Positions 1 through 10,200 of a stretch of 64,000 nucleotides of DNA are shown here, in pieces (position 1 is the stretch's first letter; each line of letters begins with the position of its first letter). Source of the DNA: Oikopleura dioica (Eukaryota > Chordata > Appendicularia > Copelata > Oikopleuridae). The notes beneath the pieces are model-generated. The model had not been told where the DNA came from and ran no database searches. It worked only from the letters and a program-made list of their open reading frames with translations. The stretch spans positions 7,796,157 to 7,860,156 of the forward strand of contig OU015566.1 of the NCBI GenBank assembly GCA_907165135.1, read 5' to 3'. The translations under genes and the position numbers were made by a program.

Positions 1-347
1 TTAATTCAATGAGTCAAGGTTAAAAAAGCGAAATTGGAAGTACCCTGACTTTAGTTTGTAAAAATACATTTTTTGTCCATTCATTTTTGTCACTGATAAC
101 CATAGCAAGCAATCTCTGGAAAATAAGTAAAGTATTTCTTAGGGTAAAATCTGAATGAATTGTTTTATGAGGGTTCCACCTGCCCTTGCGGTTCGACAGT
201 TTTGTGTCATCTTTAAATGTTACTGCTAACATTTCAGAATAACCGATTTTTTCGTCCCATTCAACAAATTTTTCTAGGTCGAAATGAACGAAATTTATTA
301 TTTACATTTAAACTTGCATTAGTATAAAAAGGTTTTATGATAAGAAG
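1..347. other. Window start, no gene seen
   Basis: AT-rich sequence downstream of the minus-strand LRR gene. I see no open frame with coding character and no clear element; it probably holds that gene's 3' flank. Confidence 0.4.
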
Positions 348-1455
348 TCACTTTTCTTCTGTCGAACCATTTCCATTAATTCTCATTATACTGGCAGATA
401 AAGCATTTCCTAAAAATAAGTGAACAAAAAGCACATGAAGGCGAGAACCTTGAGTATAAATAACCAACTCTTCTGGAAAGCGCCGGACGACCTCGGGAAT
501 ATCAGCGATTTTGTTGAACTCAACGTCGAGGATTTTCAGCTTTCTCATCTCCAAAAGTTTTTTCGGCACCTCTTTGAGATGATTGTAGCCTATCCAAAGG
601 CCGCTGATCTCCGAGCAGAGACAGAGATTTAGGGGAATAGCAGATATTCGATTGTGGTCAATGTGGAGGTATCGCAATGAGTTGAGGATGCAGATTGAGT
701 TGTCTAGATATCGAATCTTGTTGTAGGAGAGCCACAAGGCCTCCACGCTTGTCATTCGATTTTTATAGACGCGGAAGATTTTGATTTTGTTGTTGTTCAG
801 GTAAATATTCTTCAATGAGTCCAAACTAGTAATCTACGAAACATCAAATTCGTCTCTCTTACTTGTACAGAAAATTCGGAACTTGGCCAAGTCGATTGTT
901 TGCAAAAGAAGCCACTTCTAAGTTCGGAAGAGAGCCAGATTCTATGTCGAATTTAGCAAGTCCTTGATTCTCTATATACATGCTCGTCAGTCCAACCATG
1001 GAATATTTGAGGATATCTTGGCATGGAGCAACGACGATGTTTTTGATGCATTTTGAGTTTTGCGCTGACATTTGGCGGATATAACTTTCAATACGATTAA
1101 AAGAACTGTCTCTTATAACATATACTCGGAATTTTTTTGTGCGTTTCCTGATTTTCCTCCCATTCACATGCGTATGCTCCAAAATAAACTCGTCGTTGTT
1201 CGATGTCTCAAGAAGGCAAGTCTGCTCTGTCGTTTGAAAAACCCTTCTCTGACACTTTCGTAACATATTGTTTAAACAATGTTCATGCCTTTTGAAGAGA
1301 ATGGCCGTACTATTGGCGGATAAATAATTCAGCGAGGACCTGACGAGTCTTCTGCGCTGCCGGAGATCCTCTTCGTTGATGGATGCCGAGTGTATTGATA
1401 ATGTGAATAATGAATAGCCCCCGCAAACCCATTCAGGAGACTTACCACCGTCCAC
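348..1455 (-). CDS. Leucine-rich repeat protein
   Basis: Two exons separated by a 37-bp GT-AG intron (826-862) encode about 350 residues. The second half holds typical short LRRs with the LxxLxLxxNxI pattern (motifs such as LKNIYLNNNKI, LRYLHIDHNRI, LKILDVEFNKI). The first half is Lys/Arg-rich and has no domain I recognise; it ends in the first LRR (LPNLEVASFANNRL). LRRs form a curved protein-binding surface, so a scaffold or adaptor role is an inference only. The exon junction is supported because it joins two repeats in frame. The start at 1455 is the first ATG of the frame; an upstream exon is possible. No signal peptide or membrane segment is visible. Confidence 0.75.
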
Positions 1456-1992
1456 TAGAGTAAATATGACCTATTCATATAAGACTTCATTGAATATAAA
1501 AATATCTTAGATCTGAGTTGGCAACTTTCAATCCTCTTCAAGGAAGTTCCTTGATATGAAGAAGAGTATCCTGCGGCAGGATTCCTGCCTGCATGAACGA
1601 ATCCTTATTGTGTATTCGTTCTTATATGAAATACGCGGAAATTCATATAAGAAGCAATATATGTGAAATTTAAGAGTTGAAAAGTTTATTGCAATCGTGT
1701 GTGTTTGGTAAAGGTTTTTTGTTGACTAGACATGTTTCAGGAGCAGTCTTGGCAAAGGTTATCAGATAATATAGTACAATGCTAGAGTAAGTTATAGGAG
1801 ATCATTGAGCTGAACTGAATGATCATTATTCGACTTTAATTCTAATGCTTGTAAGTAACAGAAATTGGGTCGCCATTGAACTTGAAAAAATAGTAAATAA
1901 GGTACATTATTGAATAAAAAACGACGAAAATGAATAGTTTGTTATCAAGGAATAGTGAATACAAGAAAGATTGGAAACTGTGAATAGGGAGT
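1456..1992. other. Intergenic between LRR gene and AP-1 sigma gene
   Basis: AT-rich with no coding frame. It contains a perfect 12-bp inverted repeat (1619-1630 and 1642-1653, 11-nt loop) built on TTCATATAAGAA. Another direct copy of its core lies near 1472. It may serve as the LRR promoter region. Confidence 0.4.
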
Positions 1993-2608
1993 TTATGTAA
2001 GGCCGAATTCTTCTAAGATCGAACGAGTCACTTCTTGCTCTTGGTCTTCTTCTTGCATTTGATCTGCTGCTTCTATCGCGTGCAGGACCTTAGGGGGAGA
2101 AATATTTCATAACGAAGGGATCGGAGAGTCTACCTTCTTTTTGCTGGATTCCTGAAGTTGTCCAGCTAGTAAATACTCGTCAATAACAAAGTACGCTTTT
2201 TCGAAATTGAAGATGATATCCAACTCGCACACAGATCCAAAATACTTGTCCAAAATTTCAACATATCGATGGATTACTTCCAACACCTAAAAATATGTTT
2301 CAGAGTTTTTTCTCTTTGGAAACCGACCTCGAGTTCATTTTCGTCCTGATCGACTCCGCAGCAAAAGTACAGGGATGCATATCTTTTGTACACCACTTTC
2401 ATGCCCATAAAATCAACGAAATTCGACATTTTTGGCTTTCTTTGGAGGACTGTGTTCACAATGTCTCTTGATATCTTCTTTCTCTCCTTATCTGAAGAAA
2501 AATCTGAAGCTGGAATAAAATCGACGAAGGCGAACCTGGAACGGAATGAAACCACTTCGTCAGTCGGATCTTCCCCTGCCGGGAGAATAAAATCATAAAA
2601 TTATACAT
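1993..2608 (-). CDS. AP1S: AP-1 complex sigma subunit
   Basis: Small subunit of the clathrin adaptor AP-1, which sorts cargo between the trans-Golgi network and endosomes. The N-terminus ([13 protein letters not shown], then IRLTKWF) aligns position by position with animal AP1S (MMRFMLLFSRQGK). It is followed by [20 protein letters not shown] and [11 protein letters not shown], the most diagnostic AP1S block, then CELD, NFEKAY and LQESSKK, and a C-terminus ending LEEFGLT. It uses several short GT-AG introns, for example one that joins HSVP to DKERKK. The ATG at 2608 is chosen because it completes the family N-terminus and lies 2 nt after a pyrimidine-rich AG. The length of about 155 residues fits the family. 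A more divergent paralogue lies just upstream on the same strand. Confidence 0.93.
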
Positions 2609-2636
2609 CTCTAAAAATAAAAAAGAAGATAAATAG
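2609..2636 (-). promoter_or_regulatory. Probable spliced-leader trans-splice acceptor (AP1S)
   Basis: On the minus strand a T-rich tract ends in TTTTTAG two bases before the AP1S ATG. Such an acceptor without an upstream donor is what SL trans-splicing leaves in larvaceans. The gap to the upstream sigma paralogue is only 158 bp, which fits an operon. Confidence 0.5.
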
Positions 2637-2766
2637 AAATTTAAAAAGAAAGGAGATTGAAAATCGCTGAAGAAAGTTGAATGAAGGAAGACAGGTAAAA
2701 CATGGATTTTTGAAGAACATCGATGGAAAAAAGACGTTGGAAGCGGATAAGTGTATGAAAAGAGGA

Positions 2767-3328
2767 TTAAATCATGCCGAGTTCTTTCAAATGCTCGAGC
2801 ACAGCTCGTTCCTCATCCCAGAGATCGCTTTCATGAAGCTCTCTGGCGATCTAAATTGCTTGATAATAATCAGTCGGCTGGGTAAATCTTACCTCTTTTT
2901 TACTTGATTCTTGTAAATGCCCGGCAAGAATGATTTCGTCGAGAATTTGGTAACTTCTTTCAAACTCAAAGATCATGTCTACTTCACAGACTGATCCGAA
3001 CTGGGAGTCGAGCATTTCGACAAAGAGTCGAATGATATTCAAAGCATCGAACTCGTTGTCGTCCATGTCGATGCAAAGGGCGAAAAAGAGGGATGCGAAC
3101 TTTTTGTAGACGATTTTGTATCCTAAATTAGAGTTTCAGTTTTACACCAGATTCGGGGCCGACGAAAAAGTTACCGAAAAACTCGACGATGGAGGAATAG
3201 CTCTTATCCCTGTTGCAAACTAAATCGACTATCGATTTCGTGAATCGCTCCCGATCCACCTCGCAGGAATACCATTTCTGCAGGCGCATTTTCGATTGCT
3301 TGTTGAACACCAAAACGGCGTGGAACAT
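2767..3328 (-). CDS. Divergent AP-1 sigma-like subunit
   Basis: Second, diverged copy of the AP sigma fold, immediately upstream of the conserved AP1S on the same strand. It starts MFHAVLVFNKQSKMRLQKWY and continues through an intron with stops to GYKIVYKKFASLFFALCIDM. It then runs through FGSVCEVDMIFEFE and ILDEIILAGHLQESSKKE. A final exon ends LKELGMI. The CysGluVal/LeuAsp and LAG.xQESSKK blocks place it closest to AP-1 sigma rather than AP-2 or AP-3. Start at 3328 lies 1 nt after TATTCTAG, another trans-splice-like acceptor. It could be a lineage-specific AP-1 sigma isoform; loss of several aromatic residues suggests relaxed or altered partner binding. Confidence 0.82.
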
Positions 3329-3409
3329 TCTAGAATAGAGAAACCCTTTAGAGGTTGATTTTGCATTGAGAAACAGTTTCAAAGAGCTCCAACAGAGATT
3401 CAAAATAGG
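3329..3409. promoter_or_regulatory. 81-bp divergent intergenic region
   Basis: Only 81 bp separate the start codons of the minus-strand AP sigma-like gene and the plus-strand gene at 3410. No TATA box is obvious. It must contain both 5' UTRs and any core promoters. Confidence 0.45.
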
Positions 3410-4091
3410 ATGGAAAGCGAAGCGCTTGCAAGAAAATTGGTGCGAAGAGCGAGGGAAGCTATGGTTCTTGTTGAAAATTTACAGTATGACATTGAAAACA
3501 ATGACAAACCGGCGAAATTGGAAATGCTCGAAAGTGTAAGTTTCAATTCTCTTTGCCAATGAAGAAAGTAATTTAGCTTCTCTCTAATAATCTTCAAGCT
3601 CAAGCATCAATAAGAAAACAGGAATGAAACAAAATCTATTAAAATAAAATCAGCAGAAAATGCGATTCGGTTCCTTCGAAAAGCTAGAAACTTGCGACGA
3701 CGAACAAAACGCAGATATGGACATCAGCTTCGAGCACCCTCAACCTGCAAATTACACATCGATCGGCTCAATTCAACTGGAAAAGGTTCTAGCAAAGAAG
3801 CCGAGTTTATCTCTCCAAACCGAGGAGGAACTATCCGCAATGACCGAGATCGCGAAAAGTGTTGCTACAAAACTCGGCCATTTCGATGAGTTCGACGAGA
3901 GCGAGTCCTCAGATGAGGCACGGGCTTCAATAATCAAATAAACAAGTATTTTAAACTAGTCTCAGAAGCCCGAAAAAGTCATTGATCACTGGGACAGATA
4001 CGTACTCCAAAATCCAGAGCTTGGATCAGAGCTCGAAACAGTCAAAAGGATCAAAAGAAACTCGTCAAAAATAAAAAATGTTTGTCATTAA
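3410..4091 (+). CDS. Unknown acidic small protein, non-canonical introns
   Basis: I do not recognise the family. Exon 1 (3410-3535) gives MESEALARKLVRRAREAMVL. A GT-AG intron (3536-3576) follows, then LLSNNLQAQASIRKQ. The frame continues only if a 32-bp GA-AG intron (3622-3653) is removed, giving QKMRFGSFEKLETCDDEQ. It goes on through an acidic/Ser-rich stretch (DEFDESESSDE) and, after a GC-AG intron (3918-3959), through SQKPEKVIDHWDRYVLQNPE to a stop at 4089. The total is about 175 residues with a helical N-terminus and acidic middle. An alternative is two separate short ORFs, with the second starting at the ATG at 3660 after an acceptor-like CAG. Confidence 0.5.
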
Positions 4092-4488
4092 ATTGTCTAA
4101 AGCATTTATTAATAATATTACATGTATGGTATCATTTTCAGACTCTCAAACAGAAACAAATAAAAAAAAACACATATTTTTTAAAATCGTGATAAAATCT
4201 CATAAATGGACAATTCACAAGTTGTTTCGTGAGACCAGAAGGTGGCGATTGAGTTTAAAAAATAAATATTTAAAATAATTAATAAATGAAATAATAATTG
4301 AAGAATTCACTTTTTTTAAGTGTGAGTCAGGCAGATTGGAGAAGTAGAAAAAATAGTACTAGGTGCCTGGTGAAAGTACTGTAAATTGAGTGTACCGGTC
4401 TTCTTTCTTTTTTTGGTTGAGTGACAGTTGTGCTGGGTGAGGTTTTCAAAAAGATTGGCGCAAAGAAAAAGATCCATTGAGAATGAAG
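4092..4488. other. Convergent intergenic, AT-rich
   Basis: About 400 bp between two genes that point toward each other. A- and T-runs, AATAAA-like hexamers on the plus strand (for example near 4259), and no coding frame. Probably 3' UTRs of both neighbours. Confidence 0.4.
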
Positions 4489-6915
4489 TTAAATAAGGCC
4501 GGCCATTCGCATCATCGGATTGGCGTACATCATCGGTTGACATGGCGGGTGCTCGACGGCTTTGAACTCGTTGGGAATCGGGACCAGATTGTTGTCGGGT
4601 CGAATGGTAAGATAGGCTCCGTCGTTGCCTCTTTGATCGCAGTAATTGGGCGCTTGGAATAAATTATAAACAATTCTATCAAGCGATTTCCTACCTGAGA
4701 AGATAGTCCAGCACTTTCCATTGTGCGCAGACTCCCAACCCTTTTCCTTCACTTCGTGCGATCTGATGATGTAGTCTAGTCCGTTCTGTTTGCAAAACTC
4801 GGCAGTGATATCGGGACCGAACTGTGCAGAAGTGCCTCGTTTCGAGGTTCCACGACCAGGCGCATCTTGAGGATCGGCCCACAGAAGATCTGTCAATGTT
4901 CCTGGAAAGAAGAATTCAAATGACTTTTGAAAGGAGGGATTTTACCGGCTTCGCCTGGCTCGCAGAATCTATCGAGCTTTCTGATGTCGTCGAGTTCGAT
5001 ATTGTCAACCATTGGAAGACCGCCATGCATTACCAGGACTCGTTTATTGATAAGATACGCGACGGGGAGCGACTGGAAGAGCGTCTGGAATGTTCGGAAA
5101 GCATTTGGACCGACTAGGACCAAAATAAAATAACAACAAAATCTGATTGAGTACCTTTATGCTTGACTTCTCCTTCAAAGCCATAAAGCTCGTTCATGTT
5201 CTTTGTTTCGTGATTTCCACGAGTCAAATACATGCACTTGGGATCGTGCAGCCACCATCCGAGGAGAGTCATGAACACTTCAAGACCCCATGATCCACGG
5301 TCGACGAAATCACCGTTGAACAAATACGGATTCTCGGGAGAAGGAGGACCATTCAACTTGAAAATATTGCAAAGATCGTAGTACTGTCCGTGCGTGTCTC
5401 CGCAAACTGTCAGTTTACTGCAAAAAGCCGTTTTAAGAAAAATAAATAGTATGAAAATGTTTAACTTCTCAATACACGGGCGCGCGACTAAGCGCTCAAA
5501 ACACGGGGTCGGGTGAGGGGACCACAATTCATTATTCAGCCCCGCGCGGCGCGCAAAATTAGGAGTGTGATAAAGAGCGCTCAAGACTTTCAGCTCTTAC
5601 TTGCGTTTCCGGCAAGCAAAAAAGTTACAATACATATCGCTGGAAAGCTTGAACACTCAGCTATCAAGATTAACAATTACTTTTGAAAAACACTTTTTGG
5701 ATTTTCAGCTGCAGAGTCAAAGATAAATCCGGTGCAAAACGCCAGCACTTTTGAGAAAACTTCCGAAATTTCACAAAGTGGTTCGTTTTAGTCATCTTAG
5801 CTCACATTACAAAAATCATGTCAAATGGATTATCACCAGAGAAATTACGGTGGCTCAAAGTCGCCGTGGTCGGTTCAACCGACCACGTGTATTGAGAAGT
5901 TAAGCTCTTACCCATCGTCTGGAACAGAAATATCAATCATCGTCGGCAGCTTTCGGAACTTTTCCAGCGCAATAGTGAGCATGTGGAAGATATATCTCTT
6001 GTGAAGCTCTTTCTGCGCTTTGAAGGTGGTTTCCAGCTGTTCCATAAACTCAACTGTTGGCTGGCAGTTTTCGTTGAGTCGAGGGCCTTTGTATGAGTCA
6101 GAAACCTACCAAAAAAGGATGAAGCAAAGCCGAGATAATTGATATTTACCGTGATGTTCTCATAATTTGTCAGTGGGGCTTCCTCCTTCTCTTCCGATGC
6201 GATTGCTCTTTCGAAAGCTCTCTGTTTTACAATCTGAAAACTCCCATAAATCCCCGTTTCTCACAACAAACATTTAAATAAATTGATCACCAGTAGGTCA
6301 ACTCTAATTTGAGACGGATCTCTCAGAGAGTCTCTCTTCGGCTTTTTTTCGGTCGAAAATTTGAATTTTTTCATTATAAAAGAGCACCTTTCTACACTCT
6401 GTCACTTTCTTGCGCACATCGGGATCCTTTGGCTTCACTTTGAAGACGCTCTCGTAATCCTTTAGCGCCTTGGAGAACTGACCCATTGCCATGTTCGCTG
6501 AGGCACGTCGGTAATAGCCCTTGATGTACTTTGGATCGCACTCGATTGCTGAAAGCAAGGATCAATGGAAGAGGAGAATTTCTCCGAATTTACCTCGGCC
6601 GGCATCTTCCAAAGCAGCGCCGAATGACTCTGTTTTTAAATAGGCGAAACTTCTGTTCGAATACAAAACAGCTTCAATAGAGGTTTTCAACCTATATTTT
6701 CTCTCCTTCACACTAGGCTCAGCAACCTGTCAAGAAAACCTGAGTCAGGTGTGTGAAAGATGTGCCCGGTTTTTAAAGTCGTATGATAAAAGACCTTTTC
6801 CTGATGTTCCATCAACTTCAATAGCTTTCGAGTACAATTCTAGCGCTCTTTCGTAATCTTTATTTTTGAACACTTCATTTGCTTGATTTTTCAGCTCTTC
6901 CGCGGCGGGATCCAT
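4489..6915 (-). CDS. PPP5C: Ser/Thr protein phosphatase 5 (TPR + PP2Ac)
   Basis: Multi-exon gene for PP5, an Hsp90-linked phosphatase of the PPP family. The N-terminus ([20 protein letters not shown]) begins three TPRs; the second and third read [13 protein letters not shown] and [13 protein letters not shown]. The catalytic core has the metal and phosphate motifs GDTHGQ, GDFVDRG, RGNHET, HGG and SAPNYCD. The C-terminus ([13 protein letters not shown]) matches the PP5-specific autoinhibitory helix (PMAYAN...). Introns are mostly 40-60 bp, except the one at 5418-5911 (494 bp), which carries a MITE. The start at 6915 is the only ATG giving the TPR N-terminus and sits just after an AAG acceptor-like site. 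The TPR arrangement and the C-terminal helix separate it from PP1, PP2A and calcineurin. Confidence 0.94.
5461..5903. mobile_element. TTAA-flanked MITE inside PP5 intron
   Basis: A 443-bp non-coding element bounded by TTAA on both sides. Its 14-bp perfect terminal inverted repeats are CTTCTCAATACACG at 5465-5478 and the reverse complement at 5886-5899. Next to the right end is a strong hairpin (5867-5887, GTGGTCGG/CCGACCAC). Removing the element with one TTAA leaves an intron of about 55 bp, the normal size here, so the insertion is later than the intron. TTAA target duplication is typical of piggyBac-type transposons, but the termini are not the usual piggyBac CCY sequence, so the superfamily is uncertain. 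Confidence 0.8.
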
Positions 6916-7239
6916 TCTTCAAAATTGACAGTTTTTAGTCAAAAAACAATATTGAAAATTGAAACATGGACTGTATTACAGAAGAACATTTAGTAGTCGG
7001 GAAAAAAGGTGAGAAAAAAGAGGCGTGTTGAGTAAGGGCCTGAACTGATGATTTTTAAGCAGAGCCGAGTAAATAATTTGATTTCAAATTGAAGATAAAA
7101 ATGAATATGAATTTTGAACTTCGTTAATAAAAGAGAAAGAGAGGGAGAGGTTCAGGTGAAGAGGTTTTTCAGGAAGAAGAAGTTCCGGAATCGTTCAAGC
7201 TCTGAATCGATCAATTATAAAATCTTGAAATAATGGAAA
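6916..7239. other. Gap between NTAN1 and PP5
   Basis: About 325 bp between two minus-strand genes with no open frame of note. It contains a purine-rich run near 7135-7190. It could be the PP5 promoter or an operon spacer; the PP5 ATG is preceded by an acceptor-like AAG. Confidence 0.35.
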
Positions 7240-8409
7240 TTAGCATACATCGATCAGTTCCCAGAAGCCGTCGGACTTTCGCTTGTATTTTCTGACTTTG
7301 TTCTGGAAAATCGTCTCTAATGGCTCAGGATGCTGCATGATCACTTTTATGGCTTCTTTGGTGCAGTGCGCGAAATCGGGCTTTTCAACGTTAGGAGATG
7401 TAGAGAGGTATTGACGGATGAGCGCATCTTTTCGAAATTATTCATGAAAAATGATGATTTTGGAAGATTTACCGGGAAGAAGATAATATTTTTCAGCGTT
7501 AGGCCAGGCTTGGTAATCGAAGGGACCAATTTGAAGCTCGTGATTTTGGTAGTCGTAGATGTTGAGACAGTCGCCCGTTCCACGGAAAAGTCTGGCAGTG
7601 CGGATTGGAATATCTGGGCCTTTGTACATGAACTTGGCTGGAAAGCTAAATTTAGTGTTTGCGTTGGTGCGCTAGAAAAGCAGAACGAACCAGTAGCCTC
7701 CGTGAACTTCTATGGCGACTCCATACAAAATCGGGCGCGGTCGATTTGCGAAATATTCAGTGTTCTGGGAGAGGACGCACAAGCTGTTCAAATATATCTG
7801 AATTTCGGTTCTTCATTAATTCAATCTTTCAAACTACTTTTTCTGGTCGTTTTGTGCACGCGCGGAGGATACCTTCGGTAACTTCTAGTGAGCAATCTTC
7901 CTCGTCTGCGTACCCTCCGATCACATGAATTTCCAGGCGGCCGAGGGAGTCGTCTTTTGGATTCGTCAACGCCTGTCAAAGAAATTAAAGTCCAATTTTT
8001 CTCAGTATAAGGGTACCTGCGTTGACATGATCATAGATGCAATGGCTTCATCTGTATTTGACCCGTCTAAATGGCTGAGGCAGACTGCTCGGCTGCCCGT
8101 ATGCCGCACACAAACGATATTGCAGGTTGTGGCGTTGTCTGTGCCGATGTACTAAAGGGAATTTTCAATATTTTGATAGACAAAGTATCTCTTTACTTTA
8201 GTCATTTCATCTTCCGGCACAGTGGCGGCAAACTCCCGCTGATTGACATAAAGAACTCCTGGCGCTCCGAGTCGCGTTTCTGGCAGTTTTACAAGCTGCT
8301 GCGAGTCTTTGACATATTCAGGGAAGTTTTCGTAAATAAGCTCTGGATCGACGATTTCTTTTTCTTCAATAAAGCGACATTTCGCTCCTTTTCCCACGCA
8401 CAAAACCAT
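7240..8409 (-). CDS. NTAN1: Protein N-terminal asparagine amidohydrolase
   Basis: Deamidates N-terminal Asn to Asp, feeding the Arg/N-degron pathway. The order of family blocks is clear: GAPGVLYVNQREFAATVPED near the N-terminus; then TDNATTCNIVCVRHTGSRAV, carrying the conserved catalytic-type Cys after ATT and the RHTG; LGRLEIHVIGGYADE; the LRIGPY-like block LQIGPFDYQAWPNAEKYYL; and a C-terminus ending KYKRKSDGFWELIDVC, matching the human KKNEDGLWEKI tail. Exons are separated by short GT-AG introns. The start at 8409 is preceded by GTTTCTAG, a trans-splice-like acceptor. It lies upstream of PP5 in the same direction. Confidence 0.93.
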
Positions 8410-9086
8410 TAATCTAGAAACAACGAAATCTTTAGTTGCGTGGGCTTAAAATTTGACAAATCTTATTGGCTGCCTGCTCCGATGTCTCAAGCTTACTGAA
8501 GCCTAACTCATCGGATCTAACGGTTTCTTGATAATCTAATAATATTAAATGATGCCGAAATTTCCTGCAGGTAGGCGCTTGATGAAAGAATTTTTGAACA
8601 CTGATTTTGGTTTATTACTTCATATCAATTCATTTTGAAAGTTTTAAATTTGTGAAAGTCTAATGAAAACAAAGAAGAAAGGGTGAGAAATGCAGAGGAA
8701 AATAAATAAATTGCAATAATACTATCGAGCAGTAAATTTTTGAACATATAAATTCTAGAGCGAGGATACAAGCATTCTTTGAGGCTGTGACGGTTGACTC
8801 AACATTCCATTGTGGCAGTCTTTTTCGGGATTCATTAAATTTATGAATATAAATTTAGAATTTCAAATTTTGTTAGTGACCGTTCCACTAGAACGATCCA
8901 AATGAAACTAACAGCGGAGCATCACCGAAGATCACAACAGGAAAAGCTCCCCGCCGAGTGTTTTCTGGTGCCACCAGTTTAAAAGCGGTATTATTTAGGG
9001 ATCTGCGATGCGCGTTTCCCAAGCACAGATTAACTCTCATTCAAATGTATCGAAATCATTTAGAACATTGTACCAAGAAAACCGTA
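8410..9086. other. Intergenic between MTAP tail and NTAN1
   Basis: AT-rich, no coding frame found. The NTAN1 trans-splice-like acceptor lies at its left edge. The remainder probably holds the original MTAP 3' UTR. Confidence 0.35.
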
Positions 9087-9243
9087 TCAATAAAAATAAA
9101 GCTTTATCATGAATAGCTCTGGAGATTTTCTGCTCGTAAATGATAAATAAAACAGTTGTCTATATTTTGAGATCCTTTCCTTGACATCGTTGAGCAGGGT
9201 TTGCCTACTTTTCGTCCAGTCGCATTCTTTTATTCTCCTAATT
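9087..9243 (-). pseudogene. MTAP: Detached C-terminal coding segment of MTAP
   Basis: On the minus strand, directly beyond the hAT-like element, an open frame continues exactly where the MTAP exon breaks at 10208. With one 8-bp duplication removed, the frame runs from VGKVMPIV into IRRIKECDWTKSRQTLLNDV and on to a TGA at 9087. The position and the conserved Trp correspond to the IPQIGSTEWSETL region of human MTAP. As the sequence stands, this segment is cut off by a stop inside the element, unless the element is spliced out. Confidence 0.6.
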
Positions 9244-9251
9244 ACGATCGG
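9244..9251 (+). repeat. Target site duplication, left copy
   Basis: ACGATCGG directly left of the element; an identical copy lies at 10201-10208. Eight-base duplications are the hallmark of hAT transposition. Confidence 0.9.
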
Positions 9252-10200
9252 TAGGGAAACTCGATGAAAAATGAGCTTTTTTTAGGGCTTAGTAGGGAGG
9301 AAGTATAATACAGTTTTAGAAAGCCCAGGAGCTGGGGATCATTTTGACTATTGATAGTAAGGGGTTTGACTCATGCCCTGGGGCACTTTTGGCCTTCCAA
9401 AGGGCCAAATTTCTGGTACTCTTCGGATAAGGGACCGTAACTTCTAGTATCCCGGGTCTATGGAAATAAAACTTATACTCGGTTGTAGAGGAGGCTCTGA
9501 CGGTTCCGAATATGTATAGAAAACCACCGGGACCCCCACCTCTAGAAGGTGCTAGAGGCTCTAGAAGTTGAGGAAGTCAACCAAAAATCGGTACTTTTTG
9601 TCAAAAAAGTGCTGGAAATGCTGTATTTTCATTCGAAATCGATTAAAATAACATTTTTGATGATTCTGTTAGATTAAAAATAAGTTTTGGGGTAATTTTG
9701 GGCTTTTTTAGGTCATCAAAAGCGAAAACTAGAATTTGCTGAAAATTCACCTCAAATGACCTCAACTGAAATTTTTGAATATCACAAAATCGCTAGAAAT
9801 TATTTTTAATCGATTTCGAATGAAAATACAACAATTCCAGCCTTTTTTAGGCAAAAAGTACCGATTTTTGGTTGACTTCCTCAACTTCTAGAGCCTCTAG
9901 CACCTTCTAGAGGTGGGGGTCCCGGTGGTTTTCTATACATATTCGGAACCGTCAGAGCCTCCTCTACAACCGAGTATAAGTTTTATTTCCATAGACCCGG
10001 GATACTAGAAGTTACGGTCCCTTATCCGAAGAGTACCAGAAATTTGGCCCTTTGGAAGGCCAAAAGTGCCCCAGGGCATGAGTCAAACCCCTTACTATCA
10101 ATAGTCAAAATGATCCCCAGCTCCTGGGCTTTCTAAAACTGTATTATACTTCCTCCCTACTAAGCCCTAAAAAAAGCTCATTTTTCATCGAGTTTCCCTA
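9252..10200. mobile_element. hAT-like fold-back element in MTAP exon
   Basis: A 949-bp element beginning TAGGGAAACTC and ending in the exact reverse complement. The two arms are identical for about 345 bp and still alignable to about 400 bp, with a central loop of roughly 150 bp (about 9655-9805). It carries no protein-coding frame. The YAGGG terminus and the flanking 8-bp duplication fit a non-autonomous hAT element. It interrupts the MTAP reading frame: minus-strand translation meets a stop four codons into the element. Confidence 0.9.
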
